Positions 1 through 8,420 of a DNA stretch of 64,000 nucleotides are shown here, in pieces. Source of the stretch: Ramlibacter humi (GTDB lineage Bacteria; Pseudomonadota; Gammaproteobacteria; Burkholderiales; Burkholderiaceae_C). The notes beneath the pieces are model-generated. The model was not told the origin of the DNA and searched no databases. It worked only from the letters and a program-made list of their open reading frames with translations. Position 1 is the stretch's first letter, and the number at the start of each line of letters is the position of its first letter. The position numbers and the translations under genes were made by a program. The stretch spans positions 238,595 to 302,594 of the forward strand of contig NZ_SMLK01000005.1 of NCBI RefSeq assembly GCF_004681975.1, read 5' to 3'.

Positions 1-552
1 CCGCAAGCCGGCATCGAGGCGCATTTCCGCGCCATCGCGGACGCCACCGACCTGCCCGTGATGCTCTACGACGTGCCGGGCCGCACCGGCCGGCGCGTCG
101 CGCACGACGTGCTGCTGCGCCTGTTCCGCGAAGTGCCCAACGTGCTGGCGTTCAAGGACGCCACCGGCGATCCCGCCGCGGCGGCCGCGCTCGTCGCCGA
201 AGGCGGCGGCCATTTCGACTTGTACAGCGGCGACGACGCCATGACGCTGCCGCTACTGGCGTGCGGCGCCGTGGGCGTGGTGGGCACCACCACGCATTGG
301 ACCGCGCCGCGGTTCCGCCGGATGCTGGACGCCTTTCATGCCGGCGACCATGCCGCCGCCCGCGCGGTGCACGCGGAACTGCTCCCCTCCATCCGGTTCG
401 TGAACAACGACGAGAGCGTGTATTCCATGTCCGTGAAGGTGATGCTGCGCACACTGGGTTTGCCCACCGGCCCATGCCGCCTGCCGTTGCCACCGGCGCC
501 CGCGGGGAAGGAAGACGAAGCGCGCGCCGTCTGGCGGGCCCTCGCCCGCTGA
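1..552 (+). CDS. dapA: 4-hydroxy-tetrahydrodipicolinate synthase, 3' part
   Basis: The reading frame is open from the first base, so the start lies outside the window. DapA condenses pyruvate with aspartate semialdehyde in cytoplasmic lysine and diaminopimelate synthesis. Visible are the family signature LYDVPGRTG (from base 64) and the Schiff-base lysine in FKDATGD (codon 154-156), followed by a C-terminal half of normal length. The downstream neighbour cca starts 37 bp after the stop. The product could instead be a DapA-like lyase of the same superfamily (for example an N-acetylneuraminate-lyase type), because the N-terminus is missing. Confidence 0.85.
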   Translation, partial: PQAGIEAHFRAIADATDLPVMLYDVPGRTGRRVAHDVLLRLFREVPNVLAFKDATGDPAAAAALVAEGGGHFDLYSGDDAMTLPLLACGAVGVVGTTTHWTAPRFRRMLDAFHAGDHAAARAVHAELLPSIRFVNNDESVYSMSVKVMLRTLGLPTGPCRLPLPPAPAGKEDEARAVWRALAR

Positions 553-589
553 GCCAGCGGCGCGCGGTCCGCGCCCGTAAACTGCCGCC

Positions 590-1846
590 ATGCAGACGTA
601 CATGGTCGGCGGCGCGGTCCGCGATGCGCTGCTCGGGCTGCCGGTGAACGACCACGACTGGGTCGTGGTCGGCGCGACGCCCGAGCAGATGGTGCACGCC
701 GGCTACCTGCCGGTGGGGCGCGACTTCCCCGTGTTCCTGCACCCCGAGACGCGCGAGGAATACGCGCTGGCGCGCACCGAACGCAAGACCGCTCCCGGCT
801 ACCACGGCTTCGCCTTCCACGCCGAACCGAACGTCACGCTGGAAGACGACCTGGCGCGGCGCGACCTCACCATCAACGCGATGGCGCAGGACGGCGACGG
901 CAGGCTGTTCGACCCCTTCGGCGGACAGATGGACCTGCGCGCGCGCGTGCTGCGGCACGTGACCGACGCGTTCCGCGAGGACCCGGTGCGCATCCTGCGG
1001 CTGGCCCGCTTCGCCGCCCGTTTCGCGGACTTCAGCGTGGCGACCGAAACAATGGAACTGATGCGCGCCATGGTGCAGGCCGGCGAGGTGGACGCGCTGG
1101 TGCCCGAGCGCGTGTGGCAGGAGCTGTCGCGCGGGCTGATGGAACGCTGCCCTTCGCGCATGTTCCAGGTGCTGCGCGAATGCGACGCACTCGAGCGCCT
1201 GCTGCCCGAGGTGGACCGCCTGTGGGGCGTACCGCAGCGGGCCGACTACCACCCCGAGGTCGACACCGGCGTGCACCTGATGATGGTGCTGGACATGAGC
1301 GCGCGCCTGCGGGCGCCGCTGCCGGTGCGATTCGCCTGCCTGGCGCACGACCTGGGCAAGGGCACGACGCCGGCCGACGTGCTGCCCCGGCACATCGGCC
1401 ACGAGGAGCGCAGCGCGCGCCTGCTGAAGAAGGTGGCCGCGCGGCTGCGCGTGCCGGCCGAATGCTTCGAGCTGGCCGACGTGGTGGCGCGCGAGCACGG
1501 CAACATCCACCGCAGCGGCGAGTTGGGCGCCTCCGCCGTGGTGCGCCTGCTGGAACGCTGCGACGCCTTCCGCAAGCCGCAGCGGTTCGCGCAGGTGCTG
1601 CAGGCTTGCGAATGCGACGCGCGCGGGCGCGGCGGGAAGGAAGACGCGCCGTATCCGCAGAAGGACCGCTTGCTCGGCGCGCTGGCGGCCGCGCAAGCCG
1701 TGCCCACGCGCGAGATCGCCGAAGAGGCGCAGGCGCAGGGGCTGGCGGGCCCGAAGGTGGGCGAGAGGATTCAGCAGGCGCGGGTGCGGGCGGTGACCGG
1801 CGCGCTGGCCGGCCCCGGTCAGGACACCAGCGCCAGCGCCGCGTAG
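590..1846 (+). CDS. cca: multifunctional CCA tRNA nucleotidyltransferase
   Basis: A 418-residue enzyme that adds or repairs the 3'-CCA end of tRNAs. The N-terminal class II nucleotidyltransferase head has GGAVRD near residue 6, a DHDW acidic pair and RRDLTINAMA near residue 95. The C-terminal half carries an HD phosphohydrolase motif (LAHDLGKG near residue 252), the arrangement of long bacterial Cca proteins with phosphatase activity. The ATG at 590 gives the usual N-terminus. The 3' end overlaps the convergent ROK gene by 28 bp. Confidence 0.95.
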   Translation: MQTYMVGGAVRDALLGLPVNDHDWVVVGATPEQMVHAGYLPVGRDFPVFLHPETREEYALARTERKTAPGYHGFAFHAEPNVTLEDDLARRDLTINAMAQDGDGRLFDPFGGQMDLRARVLRHVTDAFREDPVRILRLARFAARFADFSVATETMELMRAMVQAGEVDALVPERVWQELSRGLMERCPSRMFQVLRECDALERLLPEVDRLWGVPQRADYHPEVDTGVHLMMVLDMSARLRAPLPVRFACLAHDLGKGTTPADVLPRHIGHEERSARLLKKVAARLRVPAECFELADVVAREHGNIHRSGELGASAVVRLLERCDAFRKPQRFAQVLQACECDARGRGGKEDAPYPQKDRLLGALAAAQAVPTREIAEEAQAQGLAGPKVGERIQQARVRAVTGALAGPGQDTSASAA

Positions 1847-2742
1847 TCGCCCACGCGGTTTTCCAGTCCCGCGGGCACCAGCTCGCAACCGGCCGTCACC
1901 GGCTTCATGTGTTCCAGCACGTGCGGCCGCAGGCGCGGCAGCAGGAAGTCGCGGTTGTTCCAGAACACGCTGCCGCCCAGGCTGATGCGCTGCAGGTCCA
2001 GCGACACGACCAGGTCATACAGCAGGCGGCCGAACACGCGGCACATCTCGTCGACGATGCGCAGCGCCGCGGGATCGCCGGCCTGCGCGCGCTGCATCAG
2101 GGTGGCCGCGTCGGCGCCGTAGAGATGGGCGACCGAGCCGCCCGCGACCAGCGACTCGACGTCGCCGACGTTGCCGCAGCCGCACAGCGCCTTGCCGTTG
2201 TCGCTGGCGAACATGTGCCCGGCATGCCCCGCGTTGCCGTTCTTGCCGCGCAGCACGCGGCCGTCCACGCACAGGCCCGTGCCCACGCCGGTGCTCCAGG
2301 TCACGTACGCGCAGTGATCGATGCCCTGCAGCGCGCCCCAGCGCCTTTCGGCTTCCAGGGCGGCGACGCAGTCGTTCTCGAGCCGGACCTGCTGGAAGCG
2401 GTCGTGCAACGGCGCTTCGAGCACCGCGGTCTTCCAGTCGTTGGGCAGGCCACGCTCCGCGCCGGCCATCCCGCCGCAGATGTTGGGAGTCGCGAGTTCG
2501 ACGCGGCCCGCCGCCTTGACGAACGGCCCGCACGACGACACGCCGACGGTCTGCACGTCCTGGGGCAGCACGCCCAGTTCGGCGCAGGCCTCGTCGACCA
2601 TGCGCAGCACCTGCCGCGCCAGCGCGTCGTTGTTGCCTTGCTTGGCGGTGGGTTCGCTGCGGCGGCCAAGCAGTTCCAGGCTGCGGCCGTCGTTCAGGCT
2701 GACGGCCACCTTGGTGCCGCCGATGTCGATGCAGGCTTTCAT
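1819..2742 (-). CDS. ROK-family sugar kinase
   Basis: A 307-residue cytoplasmic kinase of the ROK family (glucokinase, fructokinase or N-acetylhexosamine kinase type). DIGGTK at residues 6-11 is the phosphate-binding motif, LENDCVAA carries the catalytic aspartate, and GHM followed by CGCGN matches the ROK zinc-binding consensus. I start it at the ATG at 2742, where the family N-terminus (MKACIDIGGTK) begins, and not at the longer open frame. The substrate cannot be read from the sequence, and no sugar transporter is next to it. The gene is convergent with cca. Confidence 0.85.
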   Translation of the reverse strand: MKACIDIGGTKVAVSLNDGRSLELLGRRSEPTAKQGNNDALARQVLRMVDEACAELGVLPQDVQTVGVSSCGPFVKAAGRVELATPNICGGMAGAERGLPNDWKTAVLEAPLHDRFQQVRLENDCVAALEAERRWGALQGIDHCAYVTWSTGVGTGLCVDGRVLRGKNGNAGHAGHMFASDNGKALCGCGNVGDVESLVAGGSVAHLYGADAATLMQRAQAGDPAALRIVDEMCRVFGRLLYDLVVSLDLQRISLGGSVFWNNRDFLLPRLRPHVLEHMKPVTAGCELVPAGLENRVGDYAALALVS

Positions 2743-2750
2743 GTCGGTCG

Positions 2751-2945
2751 TTAGATCAGGCGCGCGAGGGCCGAGGCGATCATGCTCAGCACGACGGTGG
2801 ACGCGAGCGGGATGAACCACTCGCGGCCGAACAGCTTGAAGCGGAAGTCCCCCGGCAGCTTGCCCAGCCCCAGCTTCTGCAGCAGCGGGGACACCCAGCT
2901 GATCAGCACCAGGGCGAGGAAGACGACGATGAACCAGCGGATCAT
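2751..2945 (-). CDS. DUF2905 small membrane protein
   Basis: A 64-residue protein with two hydrophobic segments, about residues 4-20 and 46-62, separated by the LGKLPGDF stretch typical of DUF2905. It lies 8 bp upstream of the ROK kinase on the same strand, so the two are probably co-transcribed. Family function is unknown. Confidence 0.85.
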   Translation of the reverse strand: MIRWFIVVFLALVLISWVSPLLQKLGLGKLPGDFRFKLFGREWFIPLASTVVLSMIASALARLI

Positions 2946-2988
2946 GCGAATGCCAGTGTAGGTGCAGCCGGGCTCGCCGTGCGCGACC

Positions 2989-4083
2989 TCACAGGCGATC
3001 GGTGCGGTCGCCGCGCGCGAAGCCCAGCGCTTCCCAGAAGCCGCCTTTTGCGAGGCCGATGACCTTGAAGAGCTCGCCCATCTCGTGCTCGTTCACCAGC
3101 TTCTGCATGGCGGCGCGCTGCGCGAGGTCGGCGTCCGCGGCAAGCTCGAGCACCCCGCAATTGAAGAGGAAGTGCGCTTGCGTGGTGTAGCCCAGCAGGT
3201 TCAGGCCCGAGTCCTGTGCGGCTACTGCGATGCCGGTGAAATCGACGTGCGCCGTGATGTCCTTCACCCCCACATCCGACAGCGGATCCGCGTCCGCCAA
3301 GTGGCCGCGATGGCACATCAGCGTGCCCATGTGGCGCTGCGGGTGCCAGTACTCGCGCTCCGGAAAGCCGTAGTCGATGAAGAACGCGGCGCCCTTCTCC
3401 AGCCGGTCGGCGAGGGTGCGGATGAAGGCCTGCGCCTGCGGATGGATCTCGGTGAGGTAGTCGTGCGGCCCATCCACCTCGATGGGCGGGCGCAGGCCGG
3501 TCGGCCTGTCCTCGAACCGCAGCGCACCGGCGCTGCCGGCCACACCTCTCTCGTGCCAGGCGCCACCCACGCGATGCAGCAGCTTCACCGGCATGGCGTC
3601 CAGCACTTCGTTGCCGACGATGACGCCGCTGAAGTGCCCGGGCAGCTCGGCCGCCCAGCGCACGCGATCGCCGAACGCGGCCAGGCGCTGCCGCTGGCGC
3701 GACCGCAGGCTGCCGGACAGGTCCACGATGGTGTAGCGCTGCACGCGATCACCCAGCGCTTCGAGCAATTGCTGCGCGAGCGCGCCCGAGCCCGCACCGA
3801 ATTCCCAAACCTCTTTCGTGCCGGAGACTTCGAGCGCCTGCGCCACCTGCCGCGCCAGCGCGCGGCCGAACAGCGGCGTCAGCTCCGGCGCGGTGACGAA
3901 ATCGCTGCCGGATGAAGGCATCGCGCCGAACTTGCGCGACGCGTTGGCGTAGTACCCCAGTCCCGGCGCATACAGCGCCAGCGCCATGAACCGGTCGAAC
4001 GGCAGCCAGCCGCCGTCGCGTGCCACCGCCTGTCCGATCAATGCGCCCAGGGCGCTCGTTAAACTGCCTGTCTCTTCGCTCAC
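2989..4083 (-). CDS. MidA/NDUFAF7-type SAM-dependent methyltransferase (COG1565)
   Basis: A protein of about 364 residues of the DUF185/MidA family. The mitochondrial member methylates an arginine of a complex I subunit; the bacterial substrate is not established. Visible are the N-terminal GGWLPFDRFM...LYAPGLGYY signature and a glycine-rich SAM loop (EFGAGSGALAQ). The GTG at 4083 is my chosen start. An ATG at 4131 would add 16 residues and overlap the divergent reductase gene. The divergent starts are only 13 bp apart, so any promoters must overlap coding sequence. Confidence 0.82.
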   Translation of the reverse strand: MSEETGSLTSALGALIGQAVARDGGWLPFDRFMALALYAPGLGYYANASRKFGAMPSSGSDFVTAPELTPLFGRALARQVAQALEVSGTKEVWEFGAGSGALAQQLLEALGDRVQRYTIVDLSGSLRSRQRQRLAAFGDRVRWAAELPGHFSGVIVGNEVLDAMPVKLLHRVGGAWHERGVAGSAGALRFEDRPTGLRPPIEVDGPHDYLTEIHPQAQAFIRTLADRLEKGAAFFIDYGFPEREYWHPQRHMGTLMCHRGHLADADPLSDVGVKDITAHVDFTGIAVAAQDSGLNLLGYTTQAHFLFNCGVLELAADADLAQRAAMQKLVNEHEMGELFKVIGLAKGGFWEALGFARGDRTDRL

Positions 4084-4096
4084 CCCGCGATTGTCC

Positions 4097-4861
4097 GTGA
4101 ACGCCAACGCCCCCAGAACCGTGCTCGTCACCGGCGCCGCCCGCCGCCTGGGCCGCGAGATCGCGCTGGCGTTGGCCGGCGGCGGCTGGAACGTCGCCGT
4201 GCACTACCGGCGGTCCGCGGACGAAGCGAAGCAGACGGCCGCCGATTGCCGCGCGGCCGGTGCGCGCGCGGAAGCTTTCGCCGCGGACCTGGCCGATGAG
4301 GGTTCGACCCGCGCGCTGGTCCCCGCCGTAGCGGCGGCCTTCGGCGGCATCGACGCGGTGGTGAACAGCGCGTCGCTCTTCGAACACGACAGCGCGCAAA
4401 GCTTCGGCTACGCGTCGCTGCAGGCGCACCTGGCGTCCAACACCGCCGCGCCCATCGTCTTGGCGCAAACACTGCACCAGCACCTCGAGCAAGGCGGCGG
4501 CGAAGGCGCGGTCGTCAACCTGCTCGACCAGAAGCTGTGGAACCCCAACCCCGACTTCCTGAGCTACACGCTGTCCAAGGCCGCGCTGGAAGCCGCCACC
4601 ACGCTGCTGGCGCAGGCGTTGGCGCCGCGGCTGCGGGTGGTGGGCGTCGCCCCGGGGCTGACGCTCACCAGCCACATGCTGTCGCAACAGAAGTTCGAGC
4701 AGTTGCACAAGCTGTCGCCGCTGGGCCGCTCGTCCACGCCGCAGGACGTGGCCGCCGCCGTGCGCTTCGCGCTGGAGAACCGCTCGATCACCGGCACCAC
4801 GCTGCTGGTGGACGGCGGCCAGCACCTGATGAAGTTCGACCGCGATTTCTCGCTGATGTGA
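4097..4861 (+). CDS. SDR-family pteridine/dihydromonapterin reductase (FolM-like)
   Basis: A 254-residue short-chain dehydrogenase starting at GTG 4097. The N-terminal NADP-binding loop is TGAARRLG, matching the TGxxxRxG variant typical of PTR1/FolM pteridine reductases, in place of the usual TGxxxGxG. The catalytic YTLSK appears near residue 157, and the C-terminus carries GTTLLVDGG. It ends 2 bp before folB. That pairing supports a role in tetrahydropterin or folate metabolism, though the exact substrate is inferred. Confidence 0.8.
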   Translation: MNANAPRTVLVTGAARRLGREIALALAGGGWNVAVHYRRSADEAKQTAADCRAAGARAEAFAADLADEGSTRALVPAVAAAFGGIDAVVNSASLFEHDSAQSFGYASLQAHLASNTAAPIVLAQTLHQHLEQGGGEGAVVNLLDQKLWNPNPDFLSYTLSKAALEAATTLLAQALAPRLRVVGVAPGLTLTSHMLSQQKFEQLHKLSPLGRSSTPQDVAAAVRFALENRSITGTTLLVDGGQHLMKFDRDFSLM

Positions 4862-4863
4862 CC

Positions 4864-5232
4864 ATGGCCAAGGCAGGCACCCAGATCCTCACCCTCACCG
4901 GCCTGGAGTTCACGGCCAACCTGGGCATCCTCGACCAGGAGAAGACCGCGCCGCAGCCGATCCGCGTGGATGCCGAGCTGAGCCTGGGCACACAGCCGCT
5001 GCTGCCGCGCGACGACGACATCCTGCACGTGCTGGACTACCGCAAGGTGCGCCGCATCATCATCGATGAGTGCACCGCCGAGCACGTGAACCTGCTGGAA
5101 ACGCTGATCGGCAAGCTGGCCAACCGCCTGATGCAGTTGCCCGGTGTGCTGGGCGTGCGCGTGAAGATCGCCAAGCTGGAGATCTTCGAGGACTGCGAGG
5201 TCGCCATCCGCGTCGAAACCGGGCAGTGGTGA
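4864..5232 (+). CDS. folB: dihydroneopterin aldolase
   Basis: A 122-residue FolB, the usual length, which splits dihydroneopterin into hydroxymethyl-dihydropterin and glycolaldehyde in folate synthesis. Recognisable are the N-terminal LTGLEFTANLGILDQE block, the YRKV segment, and LLETLIGKLANRL followed by KLEIFEDCEVAI. It probably shares a transcript with the upstream reductase (2-bp gap). The stop codon lies 2 bp before the GTCAC target duplication of the inserted element, so the insertion did not damage folB but removed its original downstream neighbour. Confidence 0.92.
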   Translation: MAKAGTQILTLTGLEFTANLGILDQEKTAPQPIRVDAELSLGTQPLLPRDDDILHVLDYRKVRRIIIDECTAEHVNLLETLIGKLANRLMQLPGVLGVRVKIAKLEIFEDCEVAIRVETGQW

Positions 5233-5234
5233 AC

Positions 5235-5239
5235 GTCAC
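5235..5239. repeat. left target-site duplication GTCAC
   Basis: GTCAC here is repeated exactly at 9171-9175, immediately outside the inverted terminal repeats. A 5-bp duplication is what Tn7, Tn5053/Tn402 and Mu-related transposition leaves. Confidence 0.85.
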
Positions 5240-5263
5240 TGTCGGGAACAATTGAGTTTGCAA
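5240..5263 (+). repeat. left terminal inverted repeat
   Basis: The outermost 24 bp begin TGTCGGGA and continue with the core ACAATTGAGTTTGCAA. The core is partnered by the reverse complement at 9147-9170, with five mismatches in 24. Confidence 0.85.
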
Positions 5264-5283
5264 GTCGACAATTGAATCTGCAG
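5264..5283 (+). repeat. second left-end binding-site repeat
   Basis: GTCGACAATTGAATCTGCAG directly follows the terminal repeat and keeps 12 of 16 bases of its core (ACAATTGA-T-TGCA-), offset by 20 bp. Tandem short repeats like this are typical TnsB/TniA-type binding sites. That role is inferred. Confidence 0.65.
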
Positions 5284-5595
5284 TTTGGGCCGCGACAAAT
5301 CAACAACTTGCAGCGGTTTGCAATCTCGCGCCTACCCGAGACATGCTTGTTCCGCACGGAGCGAGGGATCGGCCAGCTGAGCTTCTTGGCGCACCAGTTC
5401 ACACCGGGTGCTGAGCACACTTGCACACTCGCACCTCTGCGCAAAGTCGGCTGAGGTGAGATCGCACCCGCTACCTAAAGCCGCGGCCAGCGTTTTAGTA
5501 CCCCACCATCTGCCCTGCTCGCGTCGGATACTGTGTAAGCGTACAGCACCCGAAGGAGCTCGTTGGAGATTTACCAAGGCGCCCTCCGGCGTGCC
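5284..5595. other. left subterminal region, no gene seen
   Basis: About 310 bp inside the element between the left-end repeats and a decayed reading frame. Only short unconvincing open frames occur here. A possible third degenerate end-like site (ACAAATCAACAACTTGCAG) lies at about 5295-5314. Confidence 0.5.
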
Positions 5596-5742
5596 CTATC
5601 CGCTTCGGCTGTGCAGTAGGCGCTGGTCCACGAGAAACTTCAGAAAGTCAGCGCCTCGCTCGGTAAGCGTCATGTACTGGTTCTCCAGCTTCACGAACCC
5701 GGATCCAAGCAGGAAGCTGCGCATTTCGGCTGATCTGATCAC
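5596..5742 (-). pseudogene. remnant of a winged-helix-like protein (C-terminal part)
   Basis: A 48-codon frame starting with GTG encodes a peptide whose core GFVKLENQYMTLTERGADFL resembles the wing and last helix of a winged-helix regulator (beta turn followed by T-E-x-G). The frame is blocked by TGA just upstream. In the next frame the sequence continues upstream as RALDDHLNVLSDQIS, and further upstream another frame reads YGAARGYPQLMVAF. This suggests one older gene broken by at least two frameshifts (total extent about 5596-5850). The family is not identified. Confidence 0.5.
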
Positions 5743-6193
5743 TCAGCACGTTGAGGTGGTCATCCAATGCACGGCAATACGTCCAGAAAGGCCACCATCA
5801 ACTGCGGGTAACCCCGCGCGGCGCCATAGACGTGGATAACTTGTTGAATGCTCGCGCAGAAGTGACCCACTTCGCTACGACCTACCAGCTGCAATCTGAC
5901 CCACCTACAACCCGAGATTTGAGCCCGCTTCTCCTCTGAGATCGCCCTGTTTGGCAGAAGGGCGTCCGTCAATCTAAGGCAAGCGCCTTGGGTCAATACT
6001 TCGCTGGCGTCAACAGGCGAGAGCATGCGCAAGGTGCGCGGCCGCACAGCGCTGGCCGAGACCTGAGGCTCGAAGAATCCTTGCGCCTAGGCTCAACACC
6101 CCCGTAATACTGACGGGGGACACCCTGACTACTGCAGTGAGACGACGAAAAAGGCCATCGATTGTGGCCCTGCCGCGCTAGATTAGATCACTG
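5743..6193. other. decayed/intergenic stretch upstream of the cargo operon
   Basis: Contains the upstream frame-shifted part of the remnant gene (to about 5850), then non-coding sequence with one strong hairpin at 6099-6119. I cannot assign a convincing sigma70 promoter for the operon that begins at 6194. Confidence 0.5.
6099..6119. other. hairpin CCCCCGT/ACGGGGG
   Basis: A perfect 7-bp stem (6099-6105 with 6113-6119) and 7-nt loop, 75 bp before the cargo operon. No T-run follows on either strand, so it is not an obvious terminator. It could be a regulatory or mRNA leader structure. Confidence 0.5.
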
Positions 6194-7204
6194 ATGGGCA
6201 TCACACGTCGTTCATTGCTGCAAAGCTGCGTGCGCGCCGCGCTTCTGTCAGGGCCGTCTGCTTGGGCGGCCAAGAGCGGATTGCCCCCCCTCCAGAAGTT
6301 GCTTGAGCAGCCTGAATCACAGGTCGATTACGGTGCGGCTGCGCTCACGATTGATCGCATGGCCGATCCCACCTTAGATGTTTCAGCCGCAGAGAGCCAG
6401 CTGAACCAGCTGCTCAAAGCTGCCATATCCGTCGCGGGCGGCAGCCTTCTTCGCGGAGGCAGCCAAGTGAGGATCGACGCACTGCGAACGGTCTTGTACG
6501 AGCCGGGGCCCTGGAATGACCAGCGGCCCTTCAAGTACGATCTCAAAAACGATCCCAGCGGCACAAAGATCTTCGCCAACAAGCTGTTGCCGAACTACCT
6601 GCGCTCCCGCTTGGGCAACTGCGTCTCCATGCCCGCGCTGTTCCTTGCGCTTGGCCAGCGAATGGGCCTGGACGCTCACCTATCTACCGCGCCAGAACAC
6701 ACCTTCGTAAAGATCCGCAGGGAAGACGGCAGCTACACGAACCACGAGTGCACGAGCAACGCTGGTGAAAAGCGCGACGCCAGCTACGTCAAAGAATTCG
6801 AGATCGTTCAAGCCGCGATGGACCAGGGGACCTACCTGGTACCGCTCTCTCCGAAGCGGGCGCTGATTCAAATGTCTGGCACGCTGGCCGAGCACTACTA
6901 CCGAACCGAGAACTTGCCGATGCTCCACGCACTGGCGGACCTGTTGCTGCAGAAGGATCCTCGCTACGTTTATCCGATGCTGGCCAAGCGGTCTGCGTAT
7001 GGACTGGAACTGAACCTCCGCTATCGCCGCAAATACAAGCGTTTCGAAGATGTTCCGGCGTCCGAGATGGGCCCACTGAAGGAGCTGCTTCGGACGCTGC
7101 AGCAATGGGACGAGAACGTCCGCGCCTTAGGCTGGAGGCCACTTAGCGCCTCCTTCGAACAGAGCTACAACAGAATCACCAAAGAAGCCAGGGAGCAAAG
7201 ATGA
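6194..7204 (+). CDS. exported transglutaminase-like protein
   Basis: A 336-residue protein. The N-terminus has a twin-arginine motif (TRRSLLQ, residues 4-10), a hydrophobic run, and an Ala-rich cleavage region near residue 26, suggesting Tat or Sec export. Residues about 138-190 match the bacterial transglutaminase-like/SirB1 core: Cys143 in LGNCVSM, His169 in PEHTFVKI, and a downstream N-x-E-x-T (about 183-187), giving a Cys-His-acidic arrangement. Such proteins may be proteases, amidases or cross-linkers; the activity here is unknown. The stop overlaps the start of the Rhs-tip gene (ATGA), so translation is probably coupled. Confidence 0.7.
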   Translation: MGITRRSLLQSCVRAALLSGPSAWAAKSGLPPLQKLLEQPESQVDYGAAALTIDRMADPTLDVSAAESQLNQLLKAAISVAGGSLLRGGSQVRIDALRTVLYEPGPWNDQRPFKYDLKNDPSGTKIFANKLLPNYLRSRLGNCVSMPALFLALGQRMGLDAHLSTAPEHTFVKIRREDGSYTNHECTSNAGEKRDASYVKEFEIVQAAMDQGTYLVPLSPKRALIQMSGTLAEHYYRTENLPMLHALADLLLQKDPRYVYPMLAKRSAYGLELNLRYRRKYKRFEDVPASEMGPLKELLRTLQQWDENVRALGWRPLSASFEQSYNRITKEAREQR

Positions 7205-7740
7205 AGAACAAGGTACTGGGTGGCATTTTCTTCGCCATCGTCTCCATCAGCCCATTTGCACATGGTCGTTACGTGCAGGCTGACCCAATCGGACTGCAAG
7301 GCGGGCCGAATCCGTACGGCTACGTGAACGGCAATCCTCTGCTCAGCACAGATCCGATGGGATTGATGGGGGGCAGCGGCAGCGGTGCTGGTCAAAGGCG
7401 AGGCCCCCCGATCGTGAATGCATTCGGCTGCATGGGCTTGGCGTGCGTGACCGGGGGAACCGAGCCATCATCTATGAGCGGAGAATTAACGTTGGGCGGA
7501 GGCATTGAGGTCTGCGACGCCCCTCTGCCGTCTCCACCACCTCAAATGTGCCCAGCCCCGAGTAGCGTCGTAAGTCGACTTGACCCTCCAGGCGTGCCAG
7601 TACCCGCGAAATTCGGTGGGGCCTTCATTGCTCCAAGCATCAAACGTGACGGTCGAATTTGCGTTCGTTTCGGTGCCTTTGCTTCACCGCGAATTCCCTT
7701 ACCCTCGTTCGACGCTGGTCCGATGGAGCCGTTGCCATGA
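7201..7740 (+). CDS. signal peptide fused to an Rhs core tip
   Basis: A 179-residue protein. Residues 1-22 look like a Sec signal peptide. Residues 23-57 are the conserved C-terminal tip of Rhs/YD-repeat proteins ([13 protein letters not shown], then YGYVNGNPL, then TDPMGL). Full Rhs proteins have over a thousand residues of repeats before this tip; here all are absent. What follows is a Gly/Pro/Cys-rich domain (five Cys) where Rhs proteins usually place a variable toxin domain. It starts inside the stop of the upstream gene and ends inside the start of the next (ATGA both times). No known toxin fold is recognisable. Confidence 0.75.
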   Translation: MKNKVLGGIFFAIVSISPFAHGRYVQADPIGLQGGPNPYGYVNGNPLLSTDPMGLMGGSGSGAGQRRGPPIVNAFGCMGLACVTGGTEPSSMSGELTLGGGIEVCDAPLPSPPPQMCPAPSSVVSRLDPPGVPVPAKFGGAFIAPSIKRDGRICVRFGAFASPRIPLPSFDAGPMEPLP

Positions 7741-7997
7741 GCGTTCCGGTGTCAGTACTATTGATCGCGTCACTGGTGTTGGGGGTGAGTTATACGGCTC
7801 TAGGTTGGAGTGCACGCAAACACCTCAGGGAGGGCACCTCCGAGGCAGATCGATCCATCGGATGGCTGTTTTGGTGGTCGTTCGCCAAGGAGAAGTACGA
7901 CGACGAGGGTAAACGGGTGTGCGATAAGGGCCAGTTACTGGCATTCGGCCTTGTTGCCCTTTACGCGGCTTGGTACTTCGTGCTTCTGCGGAAGTAG
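7737..7997 (+). CDS. small two-helix membrane protein
   Basis: An 86-residue protein starting at ATG 7737, overlapping the previous stop by 4 bp. Hydrophobic segments at about 4-22 and 67-84 flank a charged loop with a [16 protein letters not shown] segment. No family is recognised. Its position directly after an exported Rhs tip would suit an immunity or anchoring role, which is speculation. Confidence 0.65.
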   Translation: MSVPVSVLLIASLVLGVSYTALGWSARKHLREGTSEADRSIGWLFWWSFAKEKYDDEGKRVCDKGQLLAFGLVALYAAWYFVLLRK

Positions 7998-8420
7998 ATG
8001 GTCTTGAAGAACTCGACTACCGAACCGGCAGGCGTGCTGCCTTGCTGTCGATACTTCCTCGCCACCATCGGCATGGTTGCAGCATCGGCCTGTGCACCTT
8101 CCGATGTTACGCCCCGCTCTTATGTGAGTTCTGTCATTGCCGATCTAAGCCCACAGCGAGAGGAGATTGAGCGCGTCTTGGCTGAGTCCAAGACTATTCG
8201 CGCCCACCCAATTCCATCTCCCGACCCCGGTGATGTAGCAGCTCTAAAAAAGATGCCCATTGATTTTGGCTGGGTCACGAGCGGGGGAGCGATCCTGGTC
8301 CACAGCAAGAGCTACGGTGTTGTCTTGGTTCAGGAGCCCCGGTCTGCCGGTGACCACGTCGCTTGGTCTTGCGTAGTGTTTCCTGCCGAGGCGAAACCAA
8401 ACACCTGCGTTGCCGAATAG
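7998..8420 (+). CDS. exported or lipid-anchored protein with pilin-like C-terminus
   Basis: A 140-residue protein starting directly after the preceding TAG. A hydrophobic N-terminal segment ending in ASAC (residues 29-32) could be a poor lipobox or a signal region. The C-terminus has a W-x-C ... C pattern (WSCVVFP then NTCVAE), reminiscent of type IV pilin-like C-terminal disulphide loops. It is the last gene of the four-gene cargo operon. Function unknown. Confidence 0.6.
   Translation: MVLKNSTTEPAGVLPCCRYFLATIGMVAASACAPSDVTPRSYVSSVIADLSPQREEIERVLAESKTIRAHPIPSPDPGDVAALKKMPIDFGWVTSGGAILVHSKSYGVVLVQEPRSAGDHVAWSCVVFPAEAKPNTCVAE

Noticed and set aside
152-1888. A 578-codon minus-strand frame opposite dapA and cca
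   Set aside because: Arg/Ala/His-rich shadow of two well-supported plus-strand genes.
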